The position numbers and the translations under genes were made by a program. Shown here piece after piece: positions 19,489 to 28,080 of a stretch of DNA of 64,000 bases. The notes below the pieces were generated by a model. The model saw only the letters and a list, made by a program, of their open reading frames with translations, was not told the origin of the DNA and made no database searches. The stretch spans positions 135,388 through 199,387 of the forward strand of contig NZ_LPNO01000006.1 of assembly GCF_001952855.1 (NCBI RefSeq). The letters run 5' to 3'. Source of the stretch: Pseudomonas sp. ATCC PTA-122608 (lineage in GTDB: Bacteria > Pseudomonadota > Gammaproteobacteria > Pseudomonadales > Pseudomonadaceae). Numbering within the stretch: the stretch's first letter is position 1; every line of letters begins with the position of its first letter.

Positions 19489-19690
19489 TCACTTGATCAA
19501 CTGCCGACATGGGCCCTGATCATAGGACGCTCAGGGGCGCGGGTATAGCCTTGTACCGCAGTAAAGGGCCCGCCATAGAGCAAACAAGTTGGATGCACAC
19601 GACCATTGGTCAATAGCAGGCAACCTGCGGATAGCTAGACTGTCCATTGAGAAGACAGTGTGTGCCCCGTACCGGGCAAAGGAGGCACTT

Positions 19691-19852
19691 ATGAGCCTGA
19701 CAACAACGATTCTACTTTTGATCTGTGGCTGGCTGGCCGTCGCCGCCGCCATGCTTTGGGGCGTGATGCGCGTGACCCGCCGGCACCATCACCCACAGGT
19801 AAAACCCGCAGCGCCCGACAACCTGCACAAACCTGCCGGGCACCACGCCTGA
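19691..19852 (+). CDS. 53-residue small membrane protein
   Basis: Start ATG at 19691 is preceded by a strong AAAGGAGG 5 bases upstream, which decides the start; a longer frame from 19589 has no ribosome site. One transmembrane segment (about residues 5-24, LLLICGWLAVAAAMLWG) is followed by a basic stretch RVTRRHHH and a His-ended tail. Its function is unknown. It is convergent with the downstream lipoprotein gene, with 4 bases between stops. Confidence 0.65.
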   Translation: MSLTTTILLLICGWLAVAAAMLWGVMRVTRRHHHPQVKPAAPDNLHKPAGHHA

Positions 19853-19856
19853 CGCC

Positions 19857-20267
19857 TTAGCCAGGCATGCAACTGAAGTCATCGGTCTGCGCCACTTCCT
19901 TGCCGTGGCCGTCCTTCAACTCGGCACGCACCGTGGTACCCAGACTGGATTCCACCAAGGTGTAATGTTCACCGGCCTTGAAGTTGCCGTAAGTAACATG
20001 CCCGCGACAATCCTGCTGATTGTCATCCCCCGCCTCTTCTTCAAACAAGGTGACATCCAGGCGATGGGCTCCAGGTTTCACTTCGAAGTAGCGGCCATCA
20101 TTAATGTTTTTACCGTCTACCCGCTCGGCCATCAGGTCGTTGGGCGCCTCCTCTTGCAGGCCGATCCAGGCTTCGCTCGGGTCCGCCTTCGGCATCGGGC
20201 CGGCACACGCCGACAACAGCAGGACCGCACTCAAGGCCGGGATCAACAACAAGGGTTTAAGAGACAT
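19857..20267 (-). CDS. small lipoprotein of unknown function
   Basis: A 136-residue predicted lipoprotein. Start at ATG 20267 (MSLKPLLLIPALSAV); the frame is open to 20357 but the upstream part lacks signal-peptide character. Lipobox LLSAC gives the acylated Cys at about residue 21. The mature part holds two further Cys (QQDCRGHV and DFSCMPG) that could form a disulfide, and a beta-rich PGAHRLDV segment as in surface-exposed beta domains. No partner genes are evident. Confidence 0.7.
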   Translation of the reverse strand: MSLKPLLLIPALSAVLLLSACAGPMPKADPSEAWIGLQEEAPNDLMAERVDGKNINDGRYFEVKPGAHRLDVTLFEEEAGDDNQQDCRGHVTYGNFKAGEHYTLVESSLGTTVRAELKDGHGKEVAQTDDFSCMPG

Positions 20268-20483
20268 GGCAGAACTCCAAATGGATAAAGAGTGAAGGGG
20301 CAAAACAGCTCCCGTTCGATCGGTATCCAGCTTGGTACTGTCACCATTATTGAACAAATGAATACATATGAAAGGATCTTCAGCCGTTAACTAAATCTTC
20401 CTTCACCTGGCTGAAAGGTGCGTGTTAGGTGGGTCGGGCAAGACTGCCGGGGTTTGCAATCCCACTCCTTTGGAGGTTACGGC

Positions 20484-23400
20484 ATGCTCGGGCTGGTAAA
20501 GACCGCACTGCTCAAGCCCTACACGTTTATCGTGCTGGCAATATTCATCTGCATCATTGGGCCCATGGCGGCCTTGCGTACCCCCACTGACGTATTTCCC
20601 GACATTGGCATCCCCGTCGTCGCGGTGGTTTGGCAGTACAACGGCCTGTCCCCGGACGCCATGGCCGGTCGCGTGATCTACACCTACGAACGCTCCCTGA
20701 GTACCACCGTCAACGACATCGAACACATTGAATCGCAGTCGTTACCCGGCATGGGCATCGTGAAGATTTTCTTCCAGCCCGGCGTGGATATCCGCACCGC
20801 CAACGCCCAGGTAACAGCGGTGTCACAAACCGTGCTCAAGCAGATGCCACCGGGCATCACCCCACCGCTGATCCTCAACTACAGCGCCTCGACGGTGCCG
20901 ATCCTGCAGATGGCGTTCTCCAGCCCCAGCCTGTCGGAAGCGAAAATCCGCGACCTGGTACAGAACAATATCCGCCTGCCCCTGAGTGCCCTGCCCGGCC
21001 TGGCCATGCCCACGCCAATGGGCGGCAAGCAACGCCAGATCACCCTCGACCTCGACCCGCAGGCGCTGGCCGCCAAAGGCCTGTCGGCACAGGACGTGGG
21101 CAACGCTCTCGCCTTGCAGAACCAGATCATCCCGGTGGGTACCGCCAAACTCGGCCCCAACGAATACACGATCTTGCTCAACAACAGCCCCAAGGCGATT
21201 GACGAGCTCAACGACCTGCCGATCAAGACGGTCGACGGTGCGATCATCACCATCGGCCAGGTGGCCCACGTGCGTGACGGCTCGCCGCCGCAGACCAACA
21301 TCGTGCGCGTCGACGGCCACCGTGCGGTGCTGATGCCGGCCCTGAAAAACGGCAGCATCTCCACCCTGTCGATTATCGACGGCATCCGCCAGATGCTGCC
21401 GCGCATCAATGAAACGTTGCCGCCTTCACTGAAGACCTCACTGCTCGGCGACGCCTCGGTGTTCGTTAAACAGTCGGTGGGCAGCGTGGCCCAGGAAGGC
21501 ATCATCGCGGCGTTGCTGACCAGCGCAATGATCCTGCTGTTCCTCGGCAGTTGGCGCTCGACCATCATCATCGCCGCGTCGATTCCTCTGGCGGTGCTCT
21601 CGGCGATCGCATTGCTTGCAGCCACCGGGCAAACCCTCAACGTCATGACCCTCGGCGGGCTGGCGTTGGCGGTGGGGATTCTGGTGGACGACGCCACGGT
21701 GACCATCGAGAACATCAACTGGCACCTGGAACAAGGCAAGGCGGTGAAAGACGCGATCCTCGACGGCGCCAAGCAGATTGTCGGCCCGGCGTTCGTGTCC
21801 CTGCTGTGTATCTGCATCGTGTTCGTGCCGATGTTCATGCTGCAAGGCATCGCCGGTTATCTGTTCCGCCCGATGGCGTTGGCGGTGATCTTCGCCATGG
21901 CCAGCTCGTTCATTCTGTCGCGAACGTTGGTGCCGACCCTGGCGATGTTCCTGCTCAAGCCGCACGTGCCGGAGCAAGGCCAGGGCCATCACCCGGAAGA
22001 TGAATTCATCAACCATCACGAGGGCGACCAGCACAAACCCCAGCGCAACGCCGTGCTGCAATCGGTGCTGAATTTCCAGCAGGGTTTCGAGCGTCACTTC
22101 TCCAACGTGCGCGACGTCTACCACAGCCTGCTGACCCTGGCCCTGGGTGCTCGCAAGCGTTTCATCGTCGGCTTCCTGGCCTGCATTCTTGCCTCGTTCC
22201 TGCTGCTGCCAAGCCTGGGCCAGGACTTCTTCCCGGCCACCGACGCCGGGGCCATGGCCCTGCATGTGCGCTTGCCGCTGGGCACGCGGATCGAAGAAAG
22301 CGCCGCAGCGTTTGACCGGATCGAAGCGCGGATTCGCGAGATCGTTCCGGCCGACGAACTAGACACTATCGTCGACAACATCGGCATTCCGCTGAGCGGC
22401 ATCGACATGGCCTACAGCAGCAGCGGCACCATCGGCCCACAGGACGGTGATATCCAGGTCACCCTGAAAAAAGACCACGCGCCAACTGCTGACTACGTGA
22501 AAAAGCTGCGTGAAGCCCTGCCCGAAAGTTTCCCCGGCAGCCAGTTCGCCTTCCTGCCGGCCGACATCAGCAGCCAGATCCTCAACTTCGGTTCACCGGC
22601 CCCGCTGGATGTGAAAATCTCCGGGCGCAGCGATGAAGAAAACCGCGCCTACGCCGTGGAACTGGAACGTCGCCTGAAACATGTACCGGGCATTGCCGAC
22701 CTGCGTATCCAGCAGTCCACCGGCTACCCGTCACTGCAAGTCAACGTAGACCGGATGCGCGCCAACGGCCTGGGCATCACCGAGCGCGACGTGACCAACA
22801 GCATGGTTGCGTCCCTGGCCGGCAGCTCGCAAACCGCACCAACGTTCTGGCTGAACCCGGCCAATGGCGTGTCGTATTCGATCGTGGCTGCCACCCCGCA
22901 GTATCGCCTCGACAGCCTGCCGTCCCTGGAAGCGCTGCCGGTGACCGGTGCCGATGGGCAGTCGCAAATCCTCGGCGGCGTGGCGACGATTTCACGGGTA
23001 CAAAGCCCGGCGGTGGTGACCCACTACAACATCGAACCGACCCTGGACCTGTACGCCAACGTGCAGGGCCGCGACCTCGGCGGCGTCGCCAGCGATGTGC
23101 AAAAGGTGCTGAATGACATGGCCCCGATGCGCCCCAAAGGCGCGACCATCAGCCTGCACGGGCAGATCGATGCGCTGCATGAAGCGTTCAACGGCTTGAG
23201 CTTCGGCCTGCTCGGCGCAGTGGTGCTGATCTACCTGCTGATCGTGGTCAACTTCCAGTCCTGGACTGACCCGTTCGTGATCATCACCGCGCTGCCGGCG
23301 GCCCTCGCGGGCATCGTGTGGATGCTGTTCCTCAGCGGCACCTCGCTGTCGGTGCCCGCACTCACGGGGGCCATCCTCTGTATGGGCGTGGCCACCGCCA

Positions 23401-23705
23401 ACTCGATCCTGGTGGTGAGTTTCTGCCGAGAGCGCCTGGCCGAACATGGCGACGCACTCAAGGCCGCACTGGAAGCCGGCTACACACGTTTCCGCCCGGT
23501 GTGCATGACCGCTCTGGCGATGATCATCGGCATGTTGCCGCTGGCCTTGTCCGAAGAACAAAACGCGCCGCTGGGACGTGCCGTGATCGGCGGCCTGATC
23601 CTCGCCACCACTGCCACTTTGCTGTTTGTACCCGTGGTCTTCAGTTTGGTCCACGGTCGTCACCCTACTCGCGCTGCTGCTGGAGAAACCCCACATGTCG
23701 TCTGA
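20484..23705 (+). CDS. RND efflux pump inner-membrane permease
   Basis: A 1073-residue proton-driven RND permease of the AcrB superfamily, here the first gene of a pump-adaptor-OMF operon. The start at 20484 (MLGLVKTAL) has TGGAGG 8 bases upstream. The proton-relay Asp pair is in GILVDDATVTIENINW, and 12 transmembrane segments with two large periplasmic loops are apparent. An unusual His- and acid-rich stretch (about residues 491-520, including HHPEDEF and NHHEGDQHK) lies between TM6 and TM7, predicted on the cytoplasmic side. The first periplasmic loop resembles the MdtB/YegN-like or heavy-metal/multidrug hybrid group. The substrate is unknown. Confidence 0.9.
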   Translation: MLGLVKTALLKPYTFIVLAIFICIIGPMAALRTPTDVFPDIGIPVVAVVWQYNGLSPDAMAGRVIYTYERSLSTTVNDIEHIESQSLPGMGIVKIFFQPGVDIRTANAQVTAVSQTVLKQMPPGITPPLILNYSASTVPILQMAFSSPSLSEAKIRDLVQNNIRLPLSALPGLAMPTPMGGKQRQITLDLDPQALAAKGLSAQDVGNALALQNQIIPVGTAKLGPNEYTILLNNSPKAIDELNDLPIKTVDGAIITIGQVAHVRDGSPPQTNIVRVDGHRAVLMPALKNGSISTLSIIDGIRQMLPRINETLPPSLKTSLLGDASVFVKQSVGSVAQEGIIAALLTSAMILLFLGSWRSTIIIAASIPLAVLSAIALLAATGQTLNVMTLGGLALAVGILVDDATVTIENINWHLEQGKAVKDAILDGAKQIVGPAFVSLLCICIVFVPMFMLQGIAGYLFRPMALAVIFAMASSFILSRTLVPTLAMFLLKPHVPEQGQGHHPEDEFINHHEGDQHKPQRNAVLQSVLNFQQGFERHFSNVRDVYHSLLTLALGARKRFIVGFLACILASFLLLPSLGQDFFPATDAGAMALHVRLPLGTRIEESAAAFDRIEARIREIVPADELDTIVDNIGIPLSGIDMAYSSSGTIGPQDGDIQVTLKKDHAPTADYVKKLREALPESFPGSQFAFLPADISSQILNFGSPAPLDVKISGRSDEENRAYAVELERRLKHVPGIADLRIQQSTGYPSLQVNVDRMRANGLGITERDVTNSMVASLAGSSQTAPTFWLNPANGVSYSIVAATPQYRLDSLPSLEALPVTGADGQSQILGGVATISRVQSPAVVTHYNIEPTLDLYANVQGRDLGGVASDVQKVLNDMAPMRPKGATISLHGQIDALHEAFNGLSFGLLGAVVLIYLLIVVNFQSWTDPFVIITALPAALAGIVWMLFLSGTSLSVPALTGAILCMGVATANSILVVSFCRERLAEHGDALKAALEAGYTRFRPVCMTALAMIIGMLPLALSEEQNAPLGRAVIGGLILATTATLLFVPVVFSLVHGRHPTRAAAGETPHVV

Positions 23706-24861
23706 TCACAAACCCTCGCGCAAGCGTCTGATGTTCATGGGTGTCGGCGGCCTGACACTGGCTGCCCTGTTGGTCGCCAACGGCCTGCACGCCCGTACGA
23801 TGCATGAAAAATCCGTCACCGCCTGGACCGAAACCGCCGCAGTGCCGCAGGTGCTGGTGTTCCAGCCGAAGCAGAACGCGGCCGGCGACACCCTGCGCCT
23901 GCCCGCACACCTGGAAGCCTGGAGCAAGGCACCGATTCATGCGCGGGTCAGCGGTTATCTCAAAGACTGGAAGGTCGACATCGGCACCCAGGTCAAGGCC
24001 GGGCAAATCCTCGCCGAGATCGACAGCCCCGACCTCGACCAGCAAGTGGCACAAACCCACGCGCGCATGGTGCAGGAACAGGCCAACGCACGACTGGCGG
24101 AAACCACCGCCACCCGTTGGAAAAACCTGCTGGACAGCCATTCGGTATCGCGCCAGGAGGCCGATGAAAAAACCTCCAACGCCCTGGCTGCCAAGGCCAA
24201 TGCCCAGGCAGCAGAGGCAGACTATGCGCGGCTGTCGGCCCTGGAAGACTACAAGACCATCCGCGCGCCGTTCGCTGGCGTAATCACCGCGCGTAATACC
24301 GACATCGGCCAATTGATCAAGGCCGACAGCGACAGCGATCCGGAACTGTTCGACATCGCCGACACCCACCAACTGCGGCTCTATGTGCCGGTGCCGCAGA
24401 ACTATGCGGCGGTGATTCATCCCGGATTGGCCGCCCAACTGACGGTACCCGAGCACCCCGGCGAACACTTCAGCGCGAAGCTGATGGGCGACTCCACCGC
24501 CATCGACCGCCGCTCCGGCACCCTGCTCGCGCAGTTCGTGGCAGACAATCCGGACGGCAAGTTGCTGCCCGGCGACTACGCAGAAGCCACCCTGGCGATT
24601 CCGGCAGACACCCATGGTGTGAGCATCCCGGCCAGCGCCCTGATCTTCCGCGCCCAAGGCACCCAGGTCGCGGTTCTGGACGCCAAGAACCATGTGCACC
24701 TGCAAGACATCCACATCGGCCTCGACCTCGGCGAGCGCCTGGTCATCGATCAAGGCCTGAAACCCGCCGATCGCGTAGTCGACAACCCGCCCGACGCCCT
24801 GCGCGAAGGCGACGCCGTGCAACTGGCCGACGCCGGAGGTGCCCATGCACCCAAGGCTTAA
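23695..24861 (+). CDS. RND efflux periplasmic adaptor (membrane fusion protein)
   Basis: A 388-residue adaptor linking the RND pump to the outer membrane factor. It starts at ATG 23695, overlapping the pump gene by 11 bases, so the two are translationally coupled. An N-terminal membrane anchor lies at about residues 13-30. The biotinyl-lipoyl-like half motifs flank a helical hairpin (HARVSGYLKDWKVDIGTQVK; IRAPFAGVITARNTDIGQL), followed by a beta-barrel domain and a membrane-proximal domain. Confidence 0.92.
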   Translation: MSSDHKPSRKRLMFMGVGGLTLAALLVANGLHARTMHEKSVTAWTETAAVPQVLVFQPKQNAAGDTLRLPAHLEAWSKAPIHARVSGYLKDWKVDIGTQVKAGQILAEIDSPDLDQQVAQTHARMVQEQANARLAETTATRWKNLLDSHSVSRQEADEKTSNALAAKANAQAAEADYARLSALEDYKTIRAPFAGVITARNTDIGQLIKADSDSDPELFDIADTHQLRLYVPVPQNYAAVIHPGLAAQLTVPEHPGEHFSAKLMGDSTAIDRRSGTLLAQFVADNPDGKLLPGDYAEATLAIPADTHGVSIPASALIFRAQGTQVAVLDAKNHVHLQDIHIGLDLGERLVIDQGLKPADRVVDNPPDALREGDAVQLADAGGAHAPKA

Positions 24862-26281
24862 ACCCCTCGCAGCCTTGGTGTTGCTGGCGCTGCACGGTTG
24901 CTCGTTGGCGCCCACCTACAAGGCACCGACCATTGACCTGCCGGCCAAATACCGCGAACAGACCAGCGACGGTCCGTGGCACAGCGCCCAACCCTCCGAC
25001 CAACTGGCGCCGAAGTGGTGGCAGCTTTACCAGGACCAGCGCTTGAACGACCTGCAGGAACAACTGCTCAAGGCCAACCCGGACCTGGCGGCGGCGCTGG
25101 CGCATTTCGATGCGTCCCAGGCGTATGCCAGCCAGTTGCATGCCGGATTGTTCCCGCAAATCACCGCCAGCGCACAGCCGTTGCGTCAGCGCCAATCGGA
25201 TTCCCGGCCGCTGCGGGGCGATACCCAGCCTTCGGTGTACAACAGCAACACGGCGGGGTTTGCGCTGAGCTTTGATCTGGATCTGTGGGGCAAAATCCGC
25301 AACCAAGTGGCGGCTGGCGATGCGCAGGCCCAAGCCTCCGGGGATGATTTGGCGGTGGCACGCCTGAGCCTGCAGCATCAGTTGGCGACGCTGTACGTGC
25401 AGCTCAACGGGCTGGATGCGCAGAGCCGGATTCTCAGCAGTTCGCTGGATGATTTTGGCCAGGCGCTGCAACTGACCCGCAGCCGGTATGAAGGACAGAT
25501 CGCCTCGGAACTCGACCTGACCCGCGCACAGAATCAGCTGGCTGAAGCCGAGGCCCAGCTTGACGATGTACGCGGTCAGCGCAATCTCACCGAGCATGCG
25601 ATTGGTGAATTGGTGGGTGTGTCGGCCAGTGAATTCCAGCTGCCGCCGAGCCGGCAATTGATTGCGTTGCCGGGGATTCCGCAACAGCTGCCGAGCCATC
25701 TGCTGCAACGCCGGCCGGATATTGCGGCGGCGGAGCGACGGGTGTTTGCGGCCAACGCGAATATCGGCGTGGCAAAGGCCGCGTGGTATCCGGATTTCAG
25801 TTTGACCGGGTTGATTGGCGGGCAGACCCAAGGCGTCGGCAACCTGTTCTCGGCGGCCAATCGGTACTGGGCGCTGGGGCCCTTGGTCAACCTGCCGATC
25901 TTTGATGGCGGACGGCTGAGCGCCAATGAACGCCAGGCCAAGGCGGAGTTTGAAGAGGCTTCGGCGCACTATCGTAGCCAGGTGTTAAGAGCCGTGCGTG
26001 AGGTGGAAGACAACCTTGGGCAACTGCGTGATTTGCAGCAGGAGGCGATGGATGAACAGGCCGCCGCGAATGCTGCGGAGCACACCCAAGCGCTGGCGAT
26101 GAACAGTTATCAGGCAGGGGCTGTGAGTTACCTGGATGTGGTGACGGCACAGACCGCGGCGTTGCAGGCACAGCGCACGTTGCAAGCGGTGCAGACACGG
26201 CAGTTGCAGGCGAGTGTGAGTTTGGTGACAGCACTCGGCGGCGGTTGGAAGCCTGACACAAATCTCGAGCCCACTGGATGA
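24845..26281 (+). CDS. RND outer membrane factor (OprM/NodT family lipoprotein)
   Basis: A 478-residue outer-membrane channel protein that completes the efflux complex. The start at ATG 24845 has GGAGG 5 bases upstream and overlaps the adaptor gene by 17 bases. The lipobox is LALHGCS. Two OEP repeats are present, with the signature LPSHLLQRRPDIAAAERRV in the second half. Synonymous codon choice changes from C-ending to G/T-ending in the last third. The stop codon lies inside the left edge of a REP palindrome. Confidence 0.93.
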   Translation: MHPRLKPLAALVLLALHGCSLAPTYKAPTIDLPAKYREQTSDGPWHSAQPSDQLAPKWWQLYQDQRLNDLQEQLLKANPDLAAALAHFDASQAYASQLHAGLFPQITASAQPLRQRQSDSRPLRGDTQPSVYNSNTAGFALSFDLDLWGKIRNQVAAGDAQAQASGDDLAVARLSLQHQLATLYVQLNGLDAQSRILSSSLDDFGQALQLTRSRYEGQIASELDLTRAQNQLAEAEAQLDDVRGQRNLTEHAIGELVGVSASEFQLPPSRQLIALPGIPQQLPSHLLQRRPDIAAAERRVFAANANIGVAKAAWYPDFSLTGLIGGQTQGVGNLFSAANRYWALGPLVNLPIFDGGRLSANERQAKAEFEEASAHYRSQVLRAVREVEDNLGQLRDLQQEAMDEQAAANAAEHTQALAMNSYQAGAVSYLDVVTAQTAALQAQRTLQAVQTRQLQASVSLVTALGGGWKPDTNLEPTG

Positions 26282-26416
26282 TCGTTCCCACGCTCTGCGT
26301 GGGAATGCCGCCTCGGACGCTCTGCGTCCAACTGGCGATGCAAGGTTAAAGTCATGCGCAGTGGTGACGCAGAGCGTCACGGGATGCATTCCCACGCAGA
26401 GCGTGGGAACGATCGC
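26278..26416. repeat. REP pair, CGTTCCCACGC type
   Basis: A 29-base sequence at 26280-26308 (core TTCCCACGCTCTGCGTGGGAA) is repeated in exact inverted orientation at 26386-26414. Each copy is itself a palindrome. Between them lies a second smaller inverted pair around GGACGCTCTGCGTCC and GTGACGCAGAGCGTCAC. The pair lies between the efflux operon and the minus-strand hydrolase gene. Confidence 0.9.
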
Positions 26417-26495
26417 AAAACCCTGCTGCTTAATACCTCTCAGGATCAGGAATCCATCAATGCCATCGCCGCGCACTTGGCCTTTGAGGTTATAA

Positions 26496-26597
26496 CTGTA
26501 GGAGCGAGCTTGCTCGCGAAAAACGTCAACGATTACGCGTACAGCCTTGATGTACGCGGCGCCCTCAGGTTTTTCGCGAGCAAGCTCGCTCCTACAG
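26496..26597. repeat. REPIN, GTAGGAGCGAGC type
   Basis: Inverted copies of a 28-base unit (core GGAGCGAGCTTGCTCGCGAA) at 26496-26523 and 26570-26597 enclose a 46-base spacer. The same type recurs at 61789-61891. Confidence 0.92.
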
Positions 26598-26617
26598 TAG
26601 GTTTCTAGGGCCGTGAT

Positions 26618-27901
26618 TTATGCAGCCAGTTTGCCGCTGGCAATCGCCACCGACGCCGCCACCATCGCCCTCAGCAACACCGCACAGCCCGCCGCCAGAT
26701 CATCCGGCGCGGCGTTCTCGATTTCGTTATGGCTGATGCCACCTTCACATGGCACAAAGATCATCCCCGCCGGCCCCAGCTCTGCGACGAAAATTGCGTC
26801 ATGCCCTGCCCCGCTCACAATGTCCATGTTCGACAACCCCAACCCATTGGCCGCATCACGCACGGCATCCACGCAGCCTTTGTCGAAGTACAGCGGCGGG
26901 AAGTCAGCGGTGGGTGTCATCTCGAACGTGAGGCCGTGCTTGGCGCAGGTCTCGTCGATTACCTTGCGCACCTGGGCGATCATCGAATCCAGTCGTGCCG
27001 GTTCCAGATGACGGAAATCCAGGGTCATGCGCACTTCGCCAGGAATGACGTTGCGTGAACCGGGATAAGCTTGCAGGCAACCGACGGTGCCACAGGCGTG
27101 AGGCTGATGACCCAACGCAGCCGCATTGACGGCGGCGACCACAGCAGCAGCGCCTACCAATGCGTCTTTACGCAGGTGCATGGGCGTTGGGCCGGCGTGC
27201 GCCTCGACACCGCGTAATTTCAGGTCGAACCATTTCTGGCCAAGGGCGCCCAGCACTACGCCGATGGTTTTCTTTTCATCCTCAAGAATCGGGCCTTGTT
27301 CGATATGCGCTTCGAAATATGCGCCGACCTTGTGCCCGCTCACTGGCCGCGTACCGGCATAACCAATAGCATTCAGCGCATCGCCCACGGTCACGCCGTC
27401 GGCATCCGTCTTGGCCAGCGTATCGGCCAGGGTGAATTTCTCGGCAAACACCCCGGACCCCATCATGCATGGCGGAAAGCGCGAGCCTTCTTCGTTGGTC
27501 CACACCACCACTTCCAGCGGCGCTTCGGTTTCCACTTTCAGGTCATTGAGGGTTCGCAGCACTTCCACTCCCGCCAACACCCCAAAACAACCATCAAACT
27601 TGCCGCCGGTGGGTTGGGTGTCGATATGGCTGCCGGTCATCACCGGCGGCAACTTGGGATTGCGCCCCGGCCGGCGGGCGAAGATATTGCCGACGCCATC
27701 GATGGTCACGGTACAGCCCGCCTCCTCGCACCACTTCACAAACAGGTCGCGGGCCTGGCGATCGAGGTCGGTCAGGGCCAGGCGGCAGACGCCGCCCTTG
27801 GGGGTGGCGCCGAGCTTGGCGAGTTCCATCAGGGACAGCCACAGGCGATCGCGGTTGATGTGCTGATGGGTGGATTGCAGAACGTCTATGGCAGCGTTCA
27901 T
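26618..27901 (-). CDS. N-carbamoyl amino acid/beta-ureidopropionase-type amidohydrolase (Zn-dependent)
   Basis: A 427-residue M20-type metalloenzyme that most likely hydrolyses N-carbamoyl-beta-alanine to beta-alanine, CO2 and ammonia, the last step of reductive uracil breakdown. Metal and substrate residues are visible in GSHIDTQPTGGKFDG, WTNEEGSRFPP, HIEQGPILE and SGAGHDAIF. It belongs with the NCS1 transporter and dihydropyrimidinase genes around it. Alternative substrates such as allantoate or other N-carbamoyl amino acids cannot be excluded by sequence alone. It is downstream of the transporter on the same strand, with a REPIN between. Confidence 0.88.
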   Translation of the reverse strand: MNAAIDVLQSTHQHINRDRLWLSLMELAKLGATPKGGVCRLALTDLDRQARDLFVKWCEEAGCTVTIDGVGNIFARRPGRNPKLPPVMTGSHIDTQPTGGKFDGCFGVLAGVEVLRTLNDLKVETEAPLEVVVWTNEEGSRFPPCMMGSGVFAEKFTLADTLAKTDADGVTVGDALNAIGYAGTRPVSGHKVGAYFEAHIEQGPILEDEKKTIGVVLGALGQKWFDLKLRGVEAHAGPTPMHLRKDALVGAAAVVAAVNAAALGHQPHACGTVGCLQAYPGSRNVIPGEVRMTLDFRHLEPARLDSMIAQVRKVIDETCAKHGLTFEMTPTADFPPLYFDKGCVDAVRDAANGLGLSNMDIVSGAGHDAIFVAELGPAGMIFVPCEGGISHNEIENAAPDDLAAGCAVLLRAMVAASVAIASGKLAA

Positions 27902-27960
27902 GGGGATCTCCTCAGACAGTAATTCTTATGAATTTGACCAGGCTCTCACTGGCGGACTGC

Positions 27961-28066
27961 GATCAAAAATGTGGGAGCGGGCTTGCTCGCGAATACGGTG
28001 TGTCAGTCGCCAGATGTGTTAGCTGAACCACCGCCTTCGCGAGCAAGCCCGCTCCCACATTTGATC
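27961..28066. repeat. REPIN, GTGGGAGCGGGC type
   Basis: Inverted units AATGTGGGAGCGGGCTTGCT (27969 onward) and the complement ending at 28066 enclose a spacer of about 42 bases. It lies between the NCS1 gene and the amidohydrolase gene in one minus-strand transcription unit. Confidence 0.92.
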
Positions 28067-28080
28067 GCATTGCACATCGA

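Noticed and set aside
26354..26608. An 84-codon plus-strand frame after the efflux operon
   Set aside because: It consists almost wholly of REP palindromes and their spacers.
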